A stretch of DNA of 9,167 nt from an uncultured Eubacteriales bacterium (GCA_905198155.1 CAJKBQ010000059.1:1-9167), one strand, 5' to 3'; counted from the stretch's first letter, positions 1-6,675 are shown. Notes: generated by a model from the letters alone, not told the origin. Numbers and translations: made by a program.

Positions 1-269
1 TACAACGCCGCCGGTTTGCCCGGTTCGTTTGCCGGTTCGGACAACTTTTTTTGCGCCAAAACGGATTTTTTTGAAATTTTTTTGTTCGTTTTTGTGTTTT
101 GACCGAATTTTTCGGGCCGAAAAACGTCCTGATTTGTGTTTTGCCCGCCGCCCGAACCGTCCATTTTGCGGACCAAACGGCCGATTTCGGCACGATTTTC
201 GCCCGAAATTGGAATATAATAGTATTGCTGCCGGAAAATATGCAAAAAAAGACTGCACAAATCGGGGCA
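1..269. other. Intergenic DNA upstream of the importer operon
   Basis: No gene is supported here. The stretch is rich in T runs (around 47-53, 65-72 and 76-83), and its open frames read as low-complexity Phe/Arg-rich peptides with no ribosome binding site. Visible structure includes a near-tandem direct repeat TTTGCC(C)GGTTCG at 15-27 and 28-39, an odd palindrome TTTTTCGG-G-CCGAAAAA at 108-124, and an inverted repeat ATTTCGG (184-190) / CCGAAAT (203-209). The motif CCAAACGG occurs at 173-180 and again at 273-280, with a one-base-longer version at 56-64. A perfect TATAAT at 215-220 lacks a convincing -35 box. The first 99 bases could be the tail of an upstream reading frame ending at TGA 100-102, but nothing identifies it. 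Confidence 0.6.
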
Positions 270-298
270 TTGCCAAACGGGGCGGGATGTGCTACAAT
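270..298 (+). promoter_or_regulatory. Sigma-A promoter of the importer operon, extended -10
   Basis: The -35 box TTGCCA (270-275, 5 of 6 to consensus) is followed by a 17-nt spacer and the -10 box TACAAT (293-298, 5 of 6). A TG dinucleotide at 290-291 forms an extended -10. Transcription would begin near 305, leaving a leader of roughly 40 nt before the first start codon. Spacing and sequence are near ideal for a housekeeping promoter. The -35 box overlaps a CCAAACGG motif (273-280) that also occurs exactly 100 nt upstream. Confidence 0.8.
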
Positions 299-326
299 AA
301 TGACATCCGATAACGACTCTGACGTA

Positions 327-333
327 GGGAGGA
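327..333 (+). promoter_or_regulatory. Ribosome binding site that decides the first permease start
   Basis: GGGAGGA ends at 333. An in-frame TTG at 335 would leave only one spacer base, which is too close to be used. ATG at 344 leaves ten bases and is the better start. GTG at 347 is possible but less favoured. Confidence 0.75.
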
Positions 334-343
334 TTTGATTACT

Positions 344-1306
344 ATGGTGACCGCAAACGCAAAAGCGGTGAGCAAGCCGCGCAGCGGCTGGAGCGCCCGG
401 CTCCGGAAAGGGCTGAAAGTCCGGGGACGCGCGTGGCAGCTGTATCTGATGCTGATCCCGGCGGTCGTGTACATATTGGTGTGCGCGTACAAACCGATGG
501 GCGGCATCGTCATCGCGTTCAAAGACTATAATATGCGCCTGGGGATCTGGGCGAGCGAATGGACGGGGCTGGATAACTTCCTGCGGCTGTTCCGGTCGTA
601 CTGGTTCCCGGTGATTCTGAAAAACACGTTAAGTATCAGCCTGCTGAGTTTGGTGCTGGGCTTCCCGTTCCCGATTCTGCTGGCGCTGATGTTCAACGAA
701 GTGGAGCACAAAGGCTTGCAGCAAACGCTGCAAACGGTCGGCTACGCGCCGCACTTCATCTCGACGGCGGTCATCTGCGGAATGCTCACGCTGTTCCTCA
801 GCCCGACCAACGGCATCGTGAACATCATCATCCAAAAGCTCGGCGGCGAAAGCGTGTTTTTCCTGCAGGACCCGGCCGCGTTCAAGTGGATTTATGTGGT
901 TTCCGGAATCTGGCAGAGCGTCGGCTGGAGCTCCATCATCTACTTCGCAGCGCTCAGCGGCGTGGACAAATCGCTGCACGAAGCCGCCGAGATCGACGGC
1001 GCCAACCGCATCCAAAAGATCATCCACATCAACCTGCCGGTGCTCGTTCCGACCATCGTGGTGCTGCTGATCCTCCAATGCGGCCAGCTGCTCAGCCTGG
1101 GCTACGAAAAAGTGTATCTGCTGCAAACGAAACCGAACCTGTCCGGCTCGGAAGTCATCTCCACCTATGTGTACAAAGTCGGCCTGGAGCAAATGGACTT
1201 CGCGTTCTCAACGGCGACCGGCATCTTCAACTCGGTGGTCAACTCGGCGATCCTGATTATCGCGAATACTGTTTCGTCGAAAGTCAGCAAGAGCGCACTG
1301 TGGTAA
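344..1306 (+). CDS. lplB: Sugar ABC transporter permease, LplB/YteP type
   Basis: This is one of two membrane subunits of a CUT1-type carbohydrate importer. The 320-residue protein has a basic N-terminal tail and then the family hallmark segment, a first membrane helix followed by YKPMGGIVIAFKDYN (about residues 47-61). It carries about six hydrophobic helices. The cytoplasmic EAA loop that docks the ATPase reads EAAEIDGA from residue 213 and is followed by the conserved INLPVLVPT. Length and C-terminus are normal for LplB/YteP proteins. The second permease begins 19 nt downstream, so the two are surely co-transcribed. Start ATG 344 was chosen on Shine-Dalgarno spacing. The substrate cannot be read from the sequence; relatives import plant- or host-derived oligosaccharides. 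The gene name is at family level only. Confidence 0.93.
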   Translation: MVTANAKAVSKPRSGWSARLRKGLKVRGRAWQLYLMLIPAVVYILVCAYKPMGGIVIAFKDYNMRLGIWASEWTGLDNFLRLFRSYWFPVILKNTLSISLLSLVLGFPFPILLALMFNEVEHKGLQQTLQTVGYAPHFISTAVICGMLTLFLSPTNGIVNIIIQKLGGESVFFLQDPAAFKWIYVVSGIWQSVGWSSIIYFAALSGVDKSLHEAAEIDGANRIQKIIHINLPVLVPTIVVLLILQCGQLLSLGYEKVYLLQTKPNLSGSEVISTYVYKVGLEQMDFAFSTATGIFNSVVNSAILIIANTVSSKVSKSALW

Positions 1307-1325
1307 GCGGGGAGGCGGATCTGCA

Positions 1326-2255
1326 ATGGAAAAATTAGAAAAACGGCACATCAAGCTTTCCAAAGGCGACCGTGTGTTTGTCACCATCAACGGAATTTTG
1401 CTCGCACTGTTCTTCATCGTGGAACTTTACCCGATGATCTATGTGCTGAGCGCATCGTTCAGCGACCCGCAGGCCGTGGGCGGCGGCGAAATGCTGCTGT
1501 GGCCGGTGCGCCCGTCGCTGGAAGGCTACCAGTATATCCTGCAGTACAAAACCATCTGGACCGGGTACCTGAACACCATCTTCTACACCGTGCTGGGCAC
1601 CGTGGTCAACCTGATCGTGACCATCCCGTGCGCATACGCACTTTCCCGCCGCGATTTCCCGGATAAAGGCATTTTCATGCTGCTGTTCATGTTCACCATG
1701 TATTTCAGCGGCGGCACCATCCCGGCCTACCTCAACTACAAGTCCCTGGGCCTGCTGAACACCCGCTGGGTGATGCTGATCTGCGGCGCGCTGAGCGTGT
1801 ACAACATGATCGTGGCCCGCACCTTCTTCGCGAACTCCATCCCGTGGGAACTGCACGAAGCCGCCCGCATCGACGGCGCGTCCGACGTGCGCACCTTTTT
1901 CAGCATCGTGCTCCCGCTGTCCAAAGCGATCATGGCGGTGATGGTGCTGTACTACGGCGTCGCCCACTGGAACGAATACTTCATCGCGCTGCTGTACCTG
2001 CCGCAGGCGAAAGCGCTGTGGCCGCTGCAAATGGTGCTGCGCGAAATCCTGATCCGCAGTCAGTTTGCCGCCGAAGCCATCTCCGACGGCGTGATGGACG
2101 CCGAGCAGATGCTCGAACTGCTGCGCCAGCAGGACACCGCCAACATGATGAAATACTGTGTGATCGTGGCGGCTACCGTCCCGATGCTAATCATCTACCC
2201 GTTCCTGCAAAAGTATTTCGCCAAAGGCGTGATGATTGGTTCCGTGAAGGGATAA
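1326..2255 (+). CDS. ytcP: Carbohydrate ABC transporter permease, YtcP/LplC type
   Basis: This is the partner permease of the preceding LplB-type subunit; the two form the heterodimeric channel. The 309-residue protein starts with a charged tail. Its first helix leads into the family motif ELYPMIYVLSASFSDP (about residues 34-49), typical of the UgpE/AraQ/YtcP branch. The EAA loop EAARIDGA begins at residue 178 and is followed by the expected FFSIVLPL. The protein ends in the usual short tail, FAKGVMIGSVKG. The site GGGGAGG (1309-1315) lies ten bases before ATG 1326, and the gap after the upstream stop is 19 nt. After its stop there is no terminator, but a second promoter drives the binding-protein gene. 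Substrate unknown; the gene name is at family level. Confidence 0.93.
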   Translation: MEKLEKRHIKLSKGDRVFVTINGILLALFFIVELYPMIYVLSASFSDPQAVGGGEMLLWPVRPSLEGYQYILQYKTIWTGYLNTIFYTVLGTVVNLIVTIPCAYALSRRDFPDKGIFMLLFMFTMYFSGGTIPAYLNYKSLGLLNTRWVMLICGALSVYNMIVARTFFANSIPWELHEAARIDGASDVRTFFSIVLPLSKAIMAVMVLYYGVAHWNEYFIALLYLPQAKALWPLQMVLREILIRSQFAAEAISDGVMDAEQMLELLRQQDTANMMKYCVIVAATVPMLIIYPFLQKYFAKGVMIGSVKG

Positions 2256-2275
2256 AAATCCCGGCATTTGAACTC

Positions 2276-2304
2276 TGGTCAACACCGCCGGACTGTGATA
2301 TAAT
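2276..2304 (+). promoter_or_regulatory. Internal promoter in front of the binding-protein gene
   Basis: In the 103-nt gap, TGGTCA (2276-2281, 4 of 6 to the -35 consensus) is followed by a 17-nt spacer and a perfect TATAAT (2299-2304). A TG at 2296-2297 gives an extended -10. A second, overlapping TATAAT lies at 2304-2309. Transcription would start near 2311, leaving a leader of about 45-50 nt. An extra promoter here would let the cell make more binding protein than permease, the usual stoichiometry for these importers. Confidence 0.7.
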
Positions 2305-2343
2305 ATAATGGCAGCAGACCGGCGGTTGCGATAAATATTTTTT

Positions 2344-2359
2344 AGGAGGAATATCCCAA
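2344..2359 (+). promoter_or_regulatory. Ribosome binding site of the binding-protein gene
   Basis: A full-consensus AGGAGG (2344-2349) sits nine bases before ATG 2359. Bases 2345-2359, from the Shine-Dalgarno to the first base of the start codon, are exactly complementary to 4192-4206 in the leader of the downstream regulator gene. This may allow RNA-level control of translation. Confidence 0.85.
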
Positions 2360-4092
2360 TGAGCATGACCCTGAAAAAACTGTTGGCCGCTGTTTTGGCA
2401 GTGCTGATGGTGGTTTCGCTGGCCGCGTGCGCCAAAACGCCCGCGTCCTCAACGACCCCGGCATCCAGCACTACCGAGTCCAAAGCAGACGCCAGCAAAG
2501 ACGACGAAAACCTGTACTACAACAAAACCGGCTTCCCGATCGCGAAACAGCTGATCACGATCACGGCATCCGGTCCGGACTCCAACAATGGCCGTGCGTG
2601 GAAAGAAACCCTGATGTGCAAAGACTGGGTGACGAAGTTCAACATCCAGATCGACGACACGTTCTACCCGGGCGATTCCTGGAAAACGCAGCTGTCCACG
2701 ATGATCGCGGGCGACACCCTGCCGGATCTGATCCTGAACGCAGGTCTCACCGAAGCCGACGCGCAGAAATACGGCGGCCAGGGCTACTTCGCGAACTTCG
2801 CGGCGTACAAAGACCTGATGCCGGAGCTGTACGCGCGCTTTGAAGCCACCCCGGCGTACCAGCTGTACCTCACCGACGAAAAAGGCGCGATCTACGGCCT
2901 GTCCGCCTTGCTGGATACCCGCCACGAAGCGCTGAACCGGATCTACATGAGCCAGAAATGGCTGGACAACCTCGGCCTGTCGGTTCCGAAAACCACCGAA
3001 GAACTGTACCAGGTGCTGAAAGCCTTCAAAGAGAAGGACGCGAACAAAAACGGCGATGCAAACGACGAAGTCCCGCTGGCGATCGTAGACAAATGGAATG
3101 CGTACTATATCTACCGGATGCTGCTGGCTGCGTACGGCATCAACACCAAAGATGCGTCCCTGCCGCTGGTTGTCAACGACGGCAAAGTCGAATTCGCCGG
3201 GCTGACCGACAACTACAAAGCCTACCTCAAATACCTCCGCAAGCTGTATCAGGAAGGCCTGATCTATCAAGGTATGTTTACCGATGACCAGGCGACGCTG
3301 AAAGATGTTGCACTGCGCGAGAAAGACGCTGTCGGGATGGTCGGCGAAGCGCCGTTCCTGGTGCGCGGCGGCGAAATCGGCGGCGATGCGGACATGGTTT
3401 GGGTCGGCGGTCTGACCTCCGAACTGAACGACAAACAGTACGTCGGCATCTCCACCGGCGTGCAGGAATCCATCAAAACGCTGATTGCGGAAAAATCCCA
3501 GTACAAAGAAGCACTGATCCGCCTGGTTGACTACTACTTCTCCGAAGAAGGCTATGTGGACGGCATCTCCGGCCCGCTGGGCGTGTCTTGGGAATATGTT
3601 GAAGATGCGACCACCGGCGCCAAGATCCGGAAGCTGCTCCGCCCGGCCGAAGGCTTCAAATCCGACGAAGACTTCCGCAACAACTACGCCATCATCGGCG
3701 GTGCGTTCATGATGTACCAGACCTACGAGTTCCTCGGCCGCGGCAATATGTACCGCCTCACCGACGAGCAGCTCAAGTCCGACGACGTGCTGAAGGTTTA
3801 CGGCTGGGCAGCGCTCACCGAATCCGGTATGCGCCGCGACGGCAACATCATGGTCTACGACTTCTACCCGGTCATGTCCTACACCACCGAAGAAGCGAAC
3901 GCCCGCACCACGCTGGTCACGGATATCAAAGAATACATGGGCAGCGCGCTCGCGTCGTTCGTTACCGACAAGTCCCGCGATGTGGATGCGCAGTGGGCGG
4001 ACTACGTCACCTCCCTGAAAAACTTCGGCGTTGACAACCTCGTCAAGCTGGAGCAGGGCGCGTACGACCGGTACAGCAAAAACGCGAAGTAA
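2359..4092 (+). CDS. lipO: Extracellular solute-binding lipoprotein of the sugar importer
   Basis: This protein captures the sugar outside the cell and delivers it to the two permeases. The 577-residue product starts with a lipoprotein signal peptide: KK at residues 6-7, a hydrophobic core, and lipobox LAAC with the lipidated cysteine at 24. A Ser/Thr/Ala linker with a PASSTT repeat (about 28-39) tethers it to the membrane. The segment NKTGFPIAKQLITIT (about 55-69) is a hallmark of the large LipO/LplA-type binding proteins that pair with LplB/YtcP. A Ca-loop-like run, DANKNGDANDE (227-237), matches a position where relatives carry a metal-binding loop. Length is normal for the family. Its own promoter and a consensus Shine-Dalgarno predict high expression. 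The ligand is unknown, since no glycoside hydrolase lies in the window. The name is at family level. Confidence 0.92.
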   Translation: MSMTLKKLLAAVLAVLMVVSLAACAKTPASSTTPASSTTESKADASKDDENLYYNKTGFPIAKQLITITASGPDSNNGRAWKETLMCKDWVTKFNIQIDDTFYPGDSWKTQLSTMIAGDTLPDLILNAGLTEADAQKYGGQGYFANFAAYKDLMPELYARFEATPAYQLYLTDEKGAIYGLSALLDTRHEALNRIYMSQKWLDNLGLSVPKTTEELYQVLKAFKEKDANKNGDANDEVPLAIVDKWNAYYIYRMLLAAYGINTKDASLPLVVNDGKVEFAGLTDNYKAYLKYLRKLYQEGLIYQGMFTDDQATLKDVALREKDAVGMVGEAPFLVRGGEIGGDADMVWVGGLTSELNDKQYVGISTGVQESIKTLIAEKSQYKEALIRLVDYYFSEEGYVDGISGPLGVSWEYVEDATTGAKIRKLLRPAEGFKSDEDFRNNYAIIGGAFMMYQTYEFLGRGNMYRLTDEQLKSDDVLKVYGWAALTESGMRRDGNIMVYDFYPVMSYTTEEANARTTLVTDIKEYMGSALASFVTDKSRDVDAQWADYVTSLKNFGVDNLVKLEQGAYDRYSKNAK

Positions 4093-4133
4093 TCCGCGCG
4101 TGCGAATACTTGCATAATTCTGCCATTAAATGG

Positions 4134-4164
4134 AACAGGCAGCCGGAAAATCCGGCCGCCTGTT
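4134..4164 (+). terminator. Strong hairpin at the end of the importer operon
   Basis: AACAGGC (4134-4140) pairs with GCCTGTT (4158-4164), and GCCGGA (4142-4147) pairs with TCCGGC (4151-4156). The result is a 13-bp stem with one A/C mismatch and an AAA loop. Only three T residues end the stem (4163-4165) before CGGCG, so the U-tract of a classic intrinsic terminator is poor. It may work as a leaky terminator that lets some transcription run into the regulator gene, or as an mRNA-stabilising 3' end. An 11-nt odd palindrome (4123-4133) lies directly upstream. Confidence 0.65.
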
Positions 4165-4182
4165 TCGGCGTATCTGTTTTGC

Positions 4183-4208
4183 GCGGGAATTTTGGGATAT
4201 TCCTCCGC
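4183..4208 (+). promoter_or_regulatory. Putative antisense hairpin in the regulator leader
   Basis: TTGGGATATTCCTCC (4192-4206) is the exact reverse complement of 2345-2359, the ribosome-binding and start-codon region of the binding-protein gene. The same stretch can fold locally: GCG (4183-4185) with CGC (4206-4208) and GGAAT (4186-4190) with ATTCC (4199-4203), with a two-base bulge. The loop TTTGGGAT contains seven of the bases that would pair with the target. A loop-exposed seed is how many regulatory RNAs start pairing. No promoter or terminator of its own is evident, so the element would be carried on read-through or regulator mRNA. The pairing is seen directly; the function is inference. 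Confidence 0.4.
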
Positions 4209-4254
4209 CGCAAAACGTCCGAAATTGCCGCTTGAAAGAGGATGGAGAAAAAGA

Positions 4255-6513
4255 ATGAACGAAAAAAAGCAAGGCGGGATGCATTTCCTCATAACCTATC
4301 TGTGCGTGCTGATCCCAATCCTGACCGTGTGCTTCGGGATTGCGGACAAAACGATGCAGTCCATGCGGCAAAAGGAAGTCAATGCGATTCAGTCCAAGCT
4401 GAACCACTCCGTCACCGTGCTCGACGAACAGTACGGCCGCTACCTGGACATCAGCGCCATCATGGGCAACACCAGCGAACTCCTCCCGGCCCGAATGACC
4501 AACGAGGACGACTACAACTCCGTCTATATCGGGCTGGAAGTGCTGAAAGACATCAAAGCGTTCAACCCCATGCTGGAAAACGTTTTTGCCTACTACGGCG
4601 GCGACTTTGTCTACGCCGCCCGCGGCCGCTCCCAAATCGAGGTCTACCTCCGCGAATCGCTTCACTGCACGGCCAGTGAAGTGGATTCTTACGCAGGGAA
4701 ACTGAATCAGGCGGAATTCAGCGCCTTTTTCGCGCAGGGCAACAGCACCTCCGGCCACGTCGTGCTGCACTACCCGGTGCGCTTCGTCACCAGCGAAGGC
4801 ATCACCACGATGAATTTTGACATCTCCGCGCAAAAATGGGGCGAACTGCTCACCGGCATGGGCGAAACCGAGGACACCTACCTGCGCATGACGTTCGCAA
4901 ACGGCGGCGTCGCCTACTACGCCGGCGACGGCCGCCTCAGCTTGCAGCCGATTCCGGAAGCGCAGTACCCCGCCGAAAAAGCGCGCAATGCGTACACCGC
5001 CCTCACCGCGCACTCCAACGTCCTCGCCATCGACCTGGAACTGCTGTACCCGTCGAAGCTCCTGCTGCAAGACGTCCGCAAAAGCCAGTGGACCAACGTG
5101 GGGCTGATCTGCGGCGGGATGTTGCTGTCGCTGCTGCTCGCGTTCTTCATCAGCCGCTACTGGAACAAAAAAATCCGCAACATCGAAGATGCGTTCGAAG
5201 GCGAGGACCGCGACGGCGTGTCGGCCAGCGGCAACCTGGAAAGCATCTACGCCATGATCGTCAACATGAAGAAAAAGCAGCAGGCGTGGCGCGATCACGA
5301 CAAGCACTCCCGCGAAACCATCCAGCGCCAGCTGGCGTCCATGATCTTCCAGGGCATCCTGACCGACCCGGCCGTCGCCCGCGAGCTGCTGGACTACTGC
5401 GGCCTCACGATGTACGACAAAGGCTATATCATCGGCGGCCTCCAAATGACGTGCGACGCGAAAGGCTACGCCGACTTCCTGCGCCTGATGCGCGGCGACC
5501 TCTGCTGCGAGCTGGACGTCGCGGGCAGGAACACCGTCGTGTTCCTGCTGGACACGCCCACCGCCGACCTGTCGCAGGAATACCGCGTCAGCACGGCGCA
5601 GCGGCTGGCGCAGGTGCTGGAACTGTTCGGCGCCGCGCACATCCGGATCGCGATGAGCCGCGTGTGCGTGCGGCTGGGGCAGGCCAACGCGGCCTTCTTG
5701 GAAGTGTGCGACCTGCTGGGCGAAATGGACGCCGCCCAGCCGGATCTGCAAATCCGCTGCCACGACTTTGCCCCGCAGAATCCCAACGTCAGCCCCATCA
5801 CCGCCGCCGATTTTGACGACTACGTCTCCGCCATGCAGGAGCGCAATATGCAGGAGTCGGTGCGCCGCTTCCGCAGCATCCAGAACCGGATGACAGAATC
5901 GGGCTGCGACCCGGACCTGCTGCGCTTCCTGCGCTACGAGCTGGTGCAGCGCACCATGCAGCTGGTGGAAGCGTCCGACGATACCAACCGCGCCCATCTG
6001 CGCGACGTCCTGCTGCGCATTGACCCGGCCGACGCCGACCAGCTCACCGGCGTCGAAACGGTCATCCGCCGCTACTGCGCCGAAGATTCGGACGACAAAT
6101 TCGACCGCGTGGTGGCGTACATGAAGCAAAACTTCCAGCGCGTGGATCTCACGCAGGAGGAAGTCGCCGACAAAGTCGGCCTGTCGCGCTCGTTCGTGAG
6201 CCGCGTGTTCCAAACCCGCGGCGGCACCGGATACATGGACTACCTGACCGATATGCGGCTGAAAAAGGCCCGCGAACTGCTGCTGACCACGGACTTGTCG
6301 GTGTCGGACGTGTTCCGCCAGGTGGGCTACGTTTCCCGCAACAATTACAGCCAGAAATTCAAAGATTTCTTCGGCGTCAGCGCGTCCGATATGCGCCGCA
6401 ACAAGGACATGGAAATCGGCCCCGACGGCCGCCCGAAAGACGATATCACCCCCTCGGACCGCGCCGCCGCGCTGGTGCAGGAGAAAAAAGGCAAAAAGCC
6501 CGGCAAAGAATAA
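4255..6513 (+). CDS. Membrane-spanning AraC-family transcriptional regulator (YesS/YtdP-like)
   Basis: This is a one-component sensor-regulator, probably of the adjacent importer. The 752-residue protein has a first membrane helix at about 10-30, an extracytoplasmic sensor region of about 250 residues, and a second helix at about 282-300. A cytoplasmic linker follows, beginning with a Lys/Gln-rich likely coiled segment. The C-terminal AraC/XylS DNA-binding domain spans about 613-717. Its two helix-turn-helix units are visible as LTQEEVADKVGLSRSFVSRVF and VSDVFRQVGYVSRNNYSQKFKDFFG. A charged 35-residue tail ends in KKGKKPGKE. Architecture and length match the B. subtilis YesS/YtdP class, which sits beside LplB/YtcP/LipO-type importers. 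Start ATG 4255 follows GGAG (4244-4247); the frame is open upstream to 4192 but without a ribosome site. No clear promoter of its own is visible, so read-through past the hairpin at 4134-4164 may supply expression. Confidence 0.9.
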   Translation: MNEKKQGGMHFLITYLCVLIPILTVCFGIADKTMQSMRQKEVNAIQSKLNHSVTVLDEQYGRYLDISAIMGNTSELLPARMTNEDDYNSVYIGLEVLKDIKAFNPMLENVFAYYGGDFVYAARGRSQIEVYLRESLHCTASEVDSYAGKLNQAEFSAFFAQGNSTSGHVVLHYPVRFVTSEGITTMNFDISAQKWGELLTGMGETEDTYLRMTFANGGVAYYAGDGRLSLQPIPEAQYPAEKARNAYTALTAHSNVLAIDLELLYPSKLLLQDVRKSQWTNVGLICGGMLLSLLLAFFISRYWNKKIRNIEDAFEGEDRDGVSASGNLESIYAMIVNMKKKQQAWRDHDKHSRETIQRQLASMIFQGILTDPAVARELLDYCGLTMYDKGYIIGGLQMTCDAKGYADFLRLMRGDLCCELDVAGRNTVVFLLDTPTADLSQEYRVSTAQRLAQVLELFGAAHIRIAMSRVCVRLGQANAAFLEVCDLLGEMDAAQPDLQIRCHDFAPQNPNVSPITAADFDDYVSAMQERNMQESVRRFRSIQNRMTESGCDPDLLRFLRYELVQRTMQLVEASDDTNRAHLRDVLLRIDPADADQLTGVETVIRRYCAEDSDDKFDRVVAYMKQNFQRVDLTQEEVADKVGLSRSFVSRVFQTRGGTGYMDYLTDMRLKKARELLLTTDLSVSDVFRQVGYVSRNNYSQKFKDFFGVSASDMRRNKDMEIGPDGRPKDDITPSDRAAALVQEKKGKKPGKE

Positions 6514-6637
6514 CATTCCGGGCCGCATTCCTGCTTTCCCGTTGAAAGCTTCCCCCCAAAAACCATCCAACATTTCAGTGCCGCCGAAAATTTGCGCCCC
6601 ATTCCAAACAAAATGCAAAATATCTGCAGAAATTTGC

Positions 6638-6652
6638 AGAAACCGGTTGCAA
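6638..6652 (-). promoter_or_regulatory. Catabolite-responsive element (cre) candidate on the NSS promoter
   Basis: Read on the minus strand, these 15 bases are TTGCAACCGGTTTCT. They match every constrained position of the Bacillota cre consensus WTGNAANCGNWNNCW. The core AACCGGTT (6641-6648) is a perfect palindrome. The site overlaps the proposed -35 box (6647-6652), so bound CcpA/HPr-Ser-P would block RNA polymerase, which predicts repression when a preferred sugar is present. The match is seen in the sequence; use by CcpA is inference. Confidence 0.55.
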
Positions 6653-6675
6653 TTTGCCGCGAAATATGGAATAAT
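6647..6675 (+). promoter_or_regulatory. Promoter of the NSS transporter gene, extended -10
   Basis: TTGCAA (6647-6652, 4 of 6 to the -35 consensus), a 17-nt spacer and AATAAT (6670-6675, 5 of 6 to the -10 consensus), with TG at 6667-6668 forming an extended -10. The leader would be about 45 nt. Upstream DNA (6606-6642) has A-tracts and TGCA motifs spaced by roughly one helical turn. Confidence 0.65.

Noticed and set aside
215..220. Perfect TATAAT as an additional operon promoter
   Set aside because: No -35-like hexamer at 16-18 bases upstream and no extended -10 TG; the promoter at 270-298 is far better.
29..313. 94-codon open frame before the operon
   Set aside because: Low-complexity Phe/Arg-rich product, no ribosome binding site, and it runs through the promoter and -10 box of the operon.
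335..343. TTG start three codons upstream for the first permease
   Set aside because: It would leave one base between Shine-Dalgarno and start; ATG 344 has workable spacing.
4192..4254. N-terminal extension of the AraC regulator
   Set aside because: The added 21 residues have no ribosome site and precede the normal short cytoplasmic tail and first membrane helix; GGAG sits seven bases before ATG 4255.
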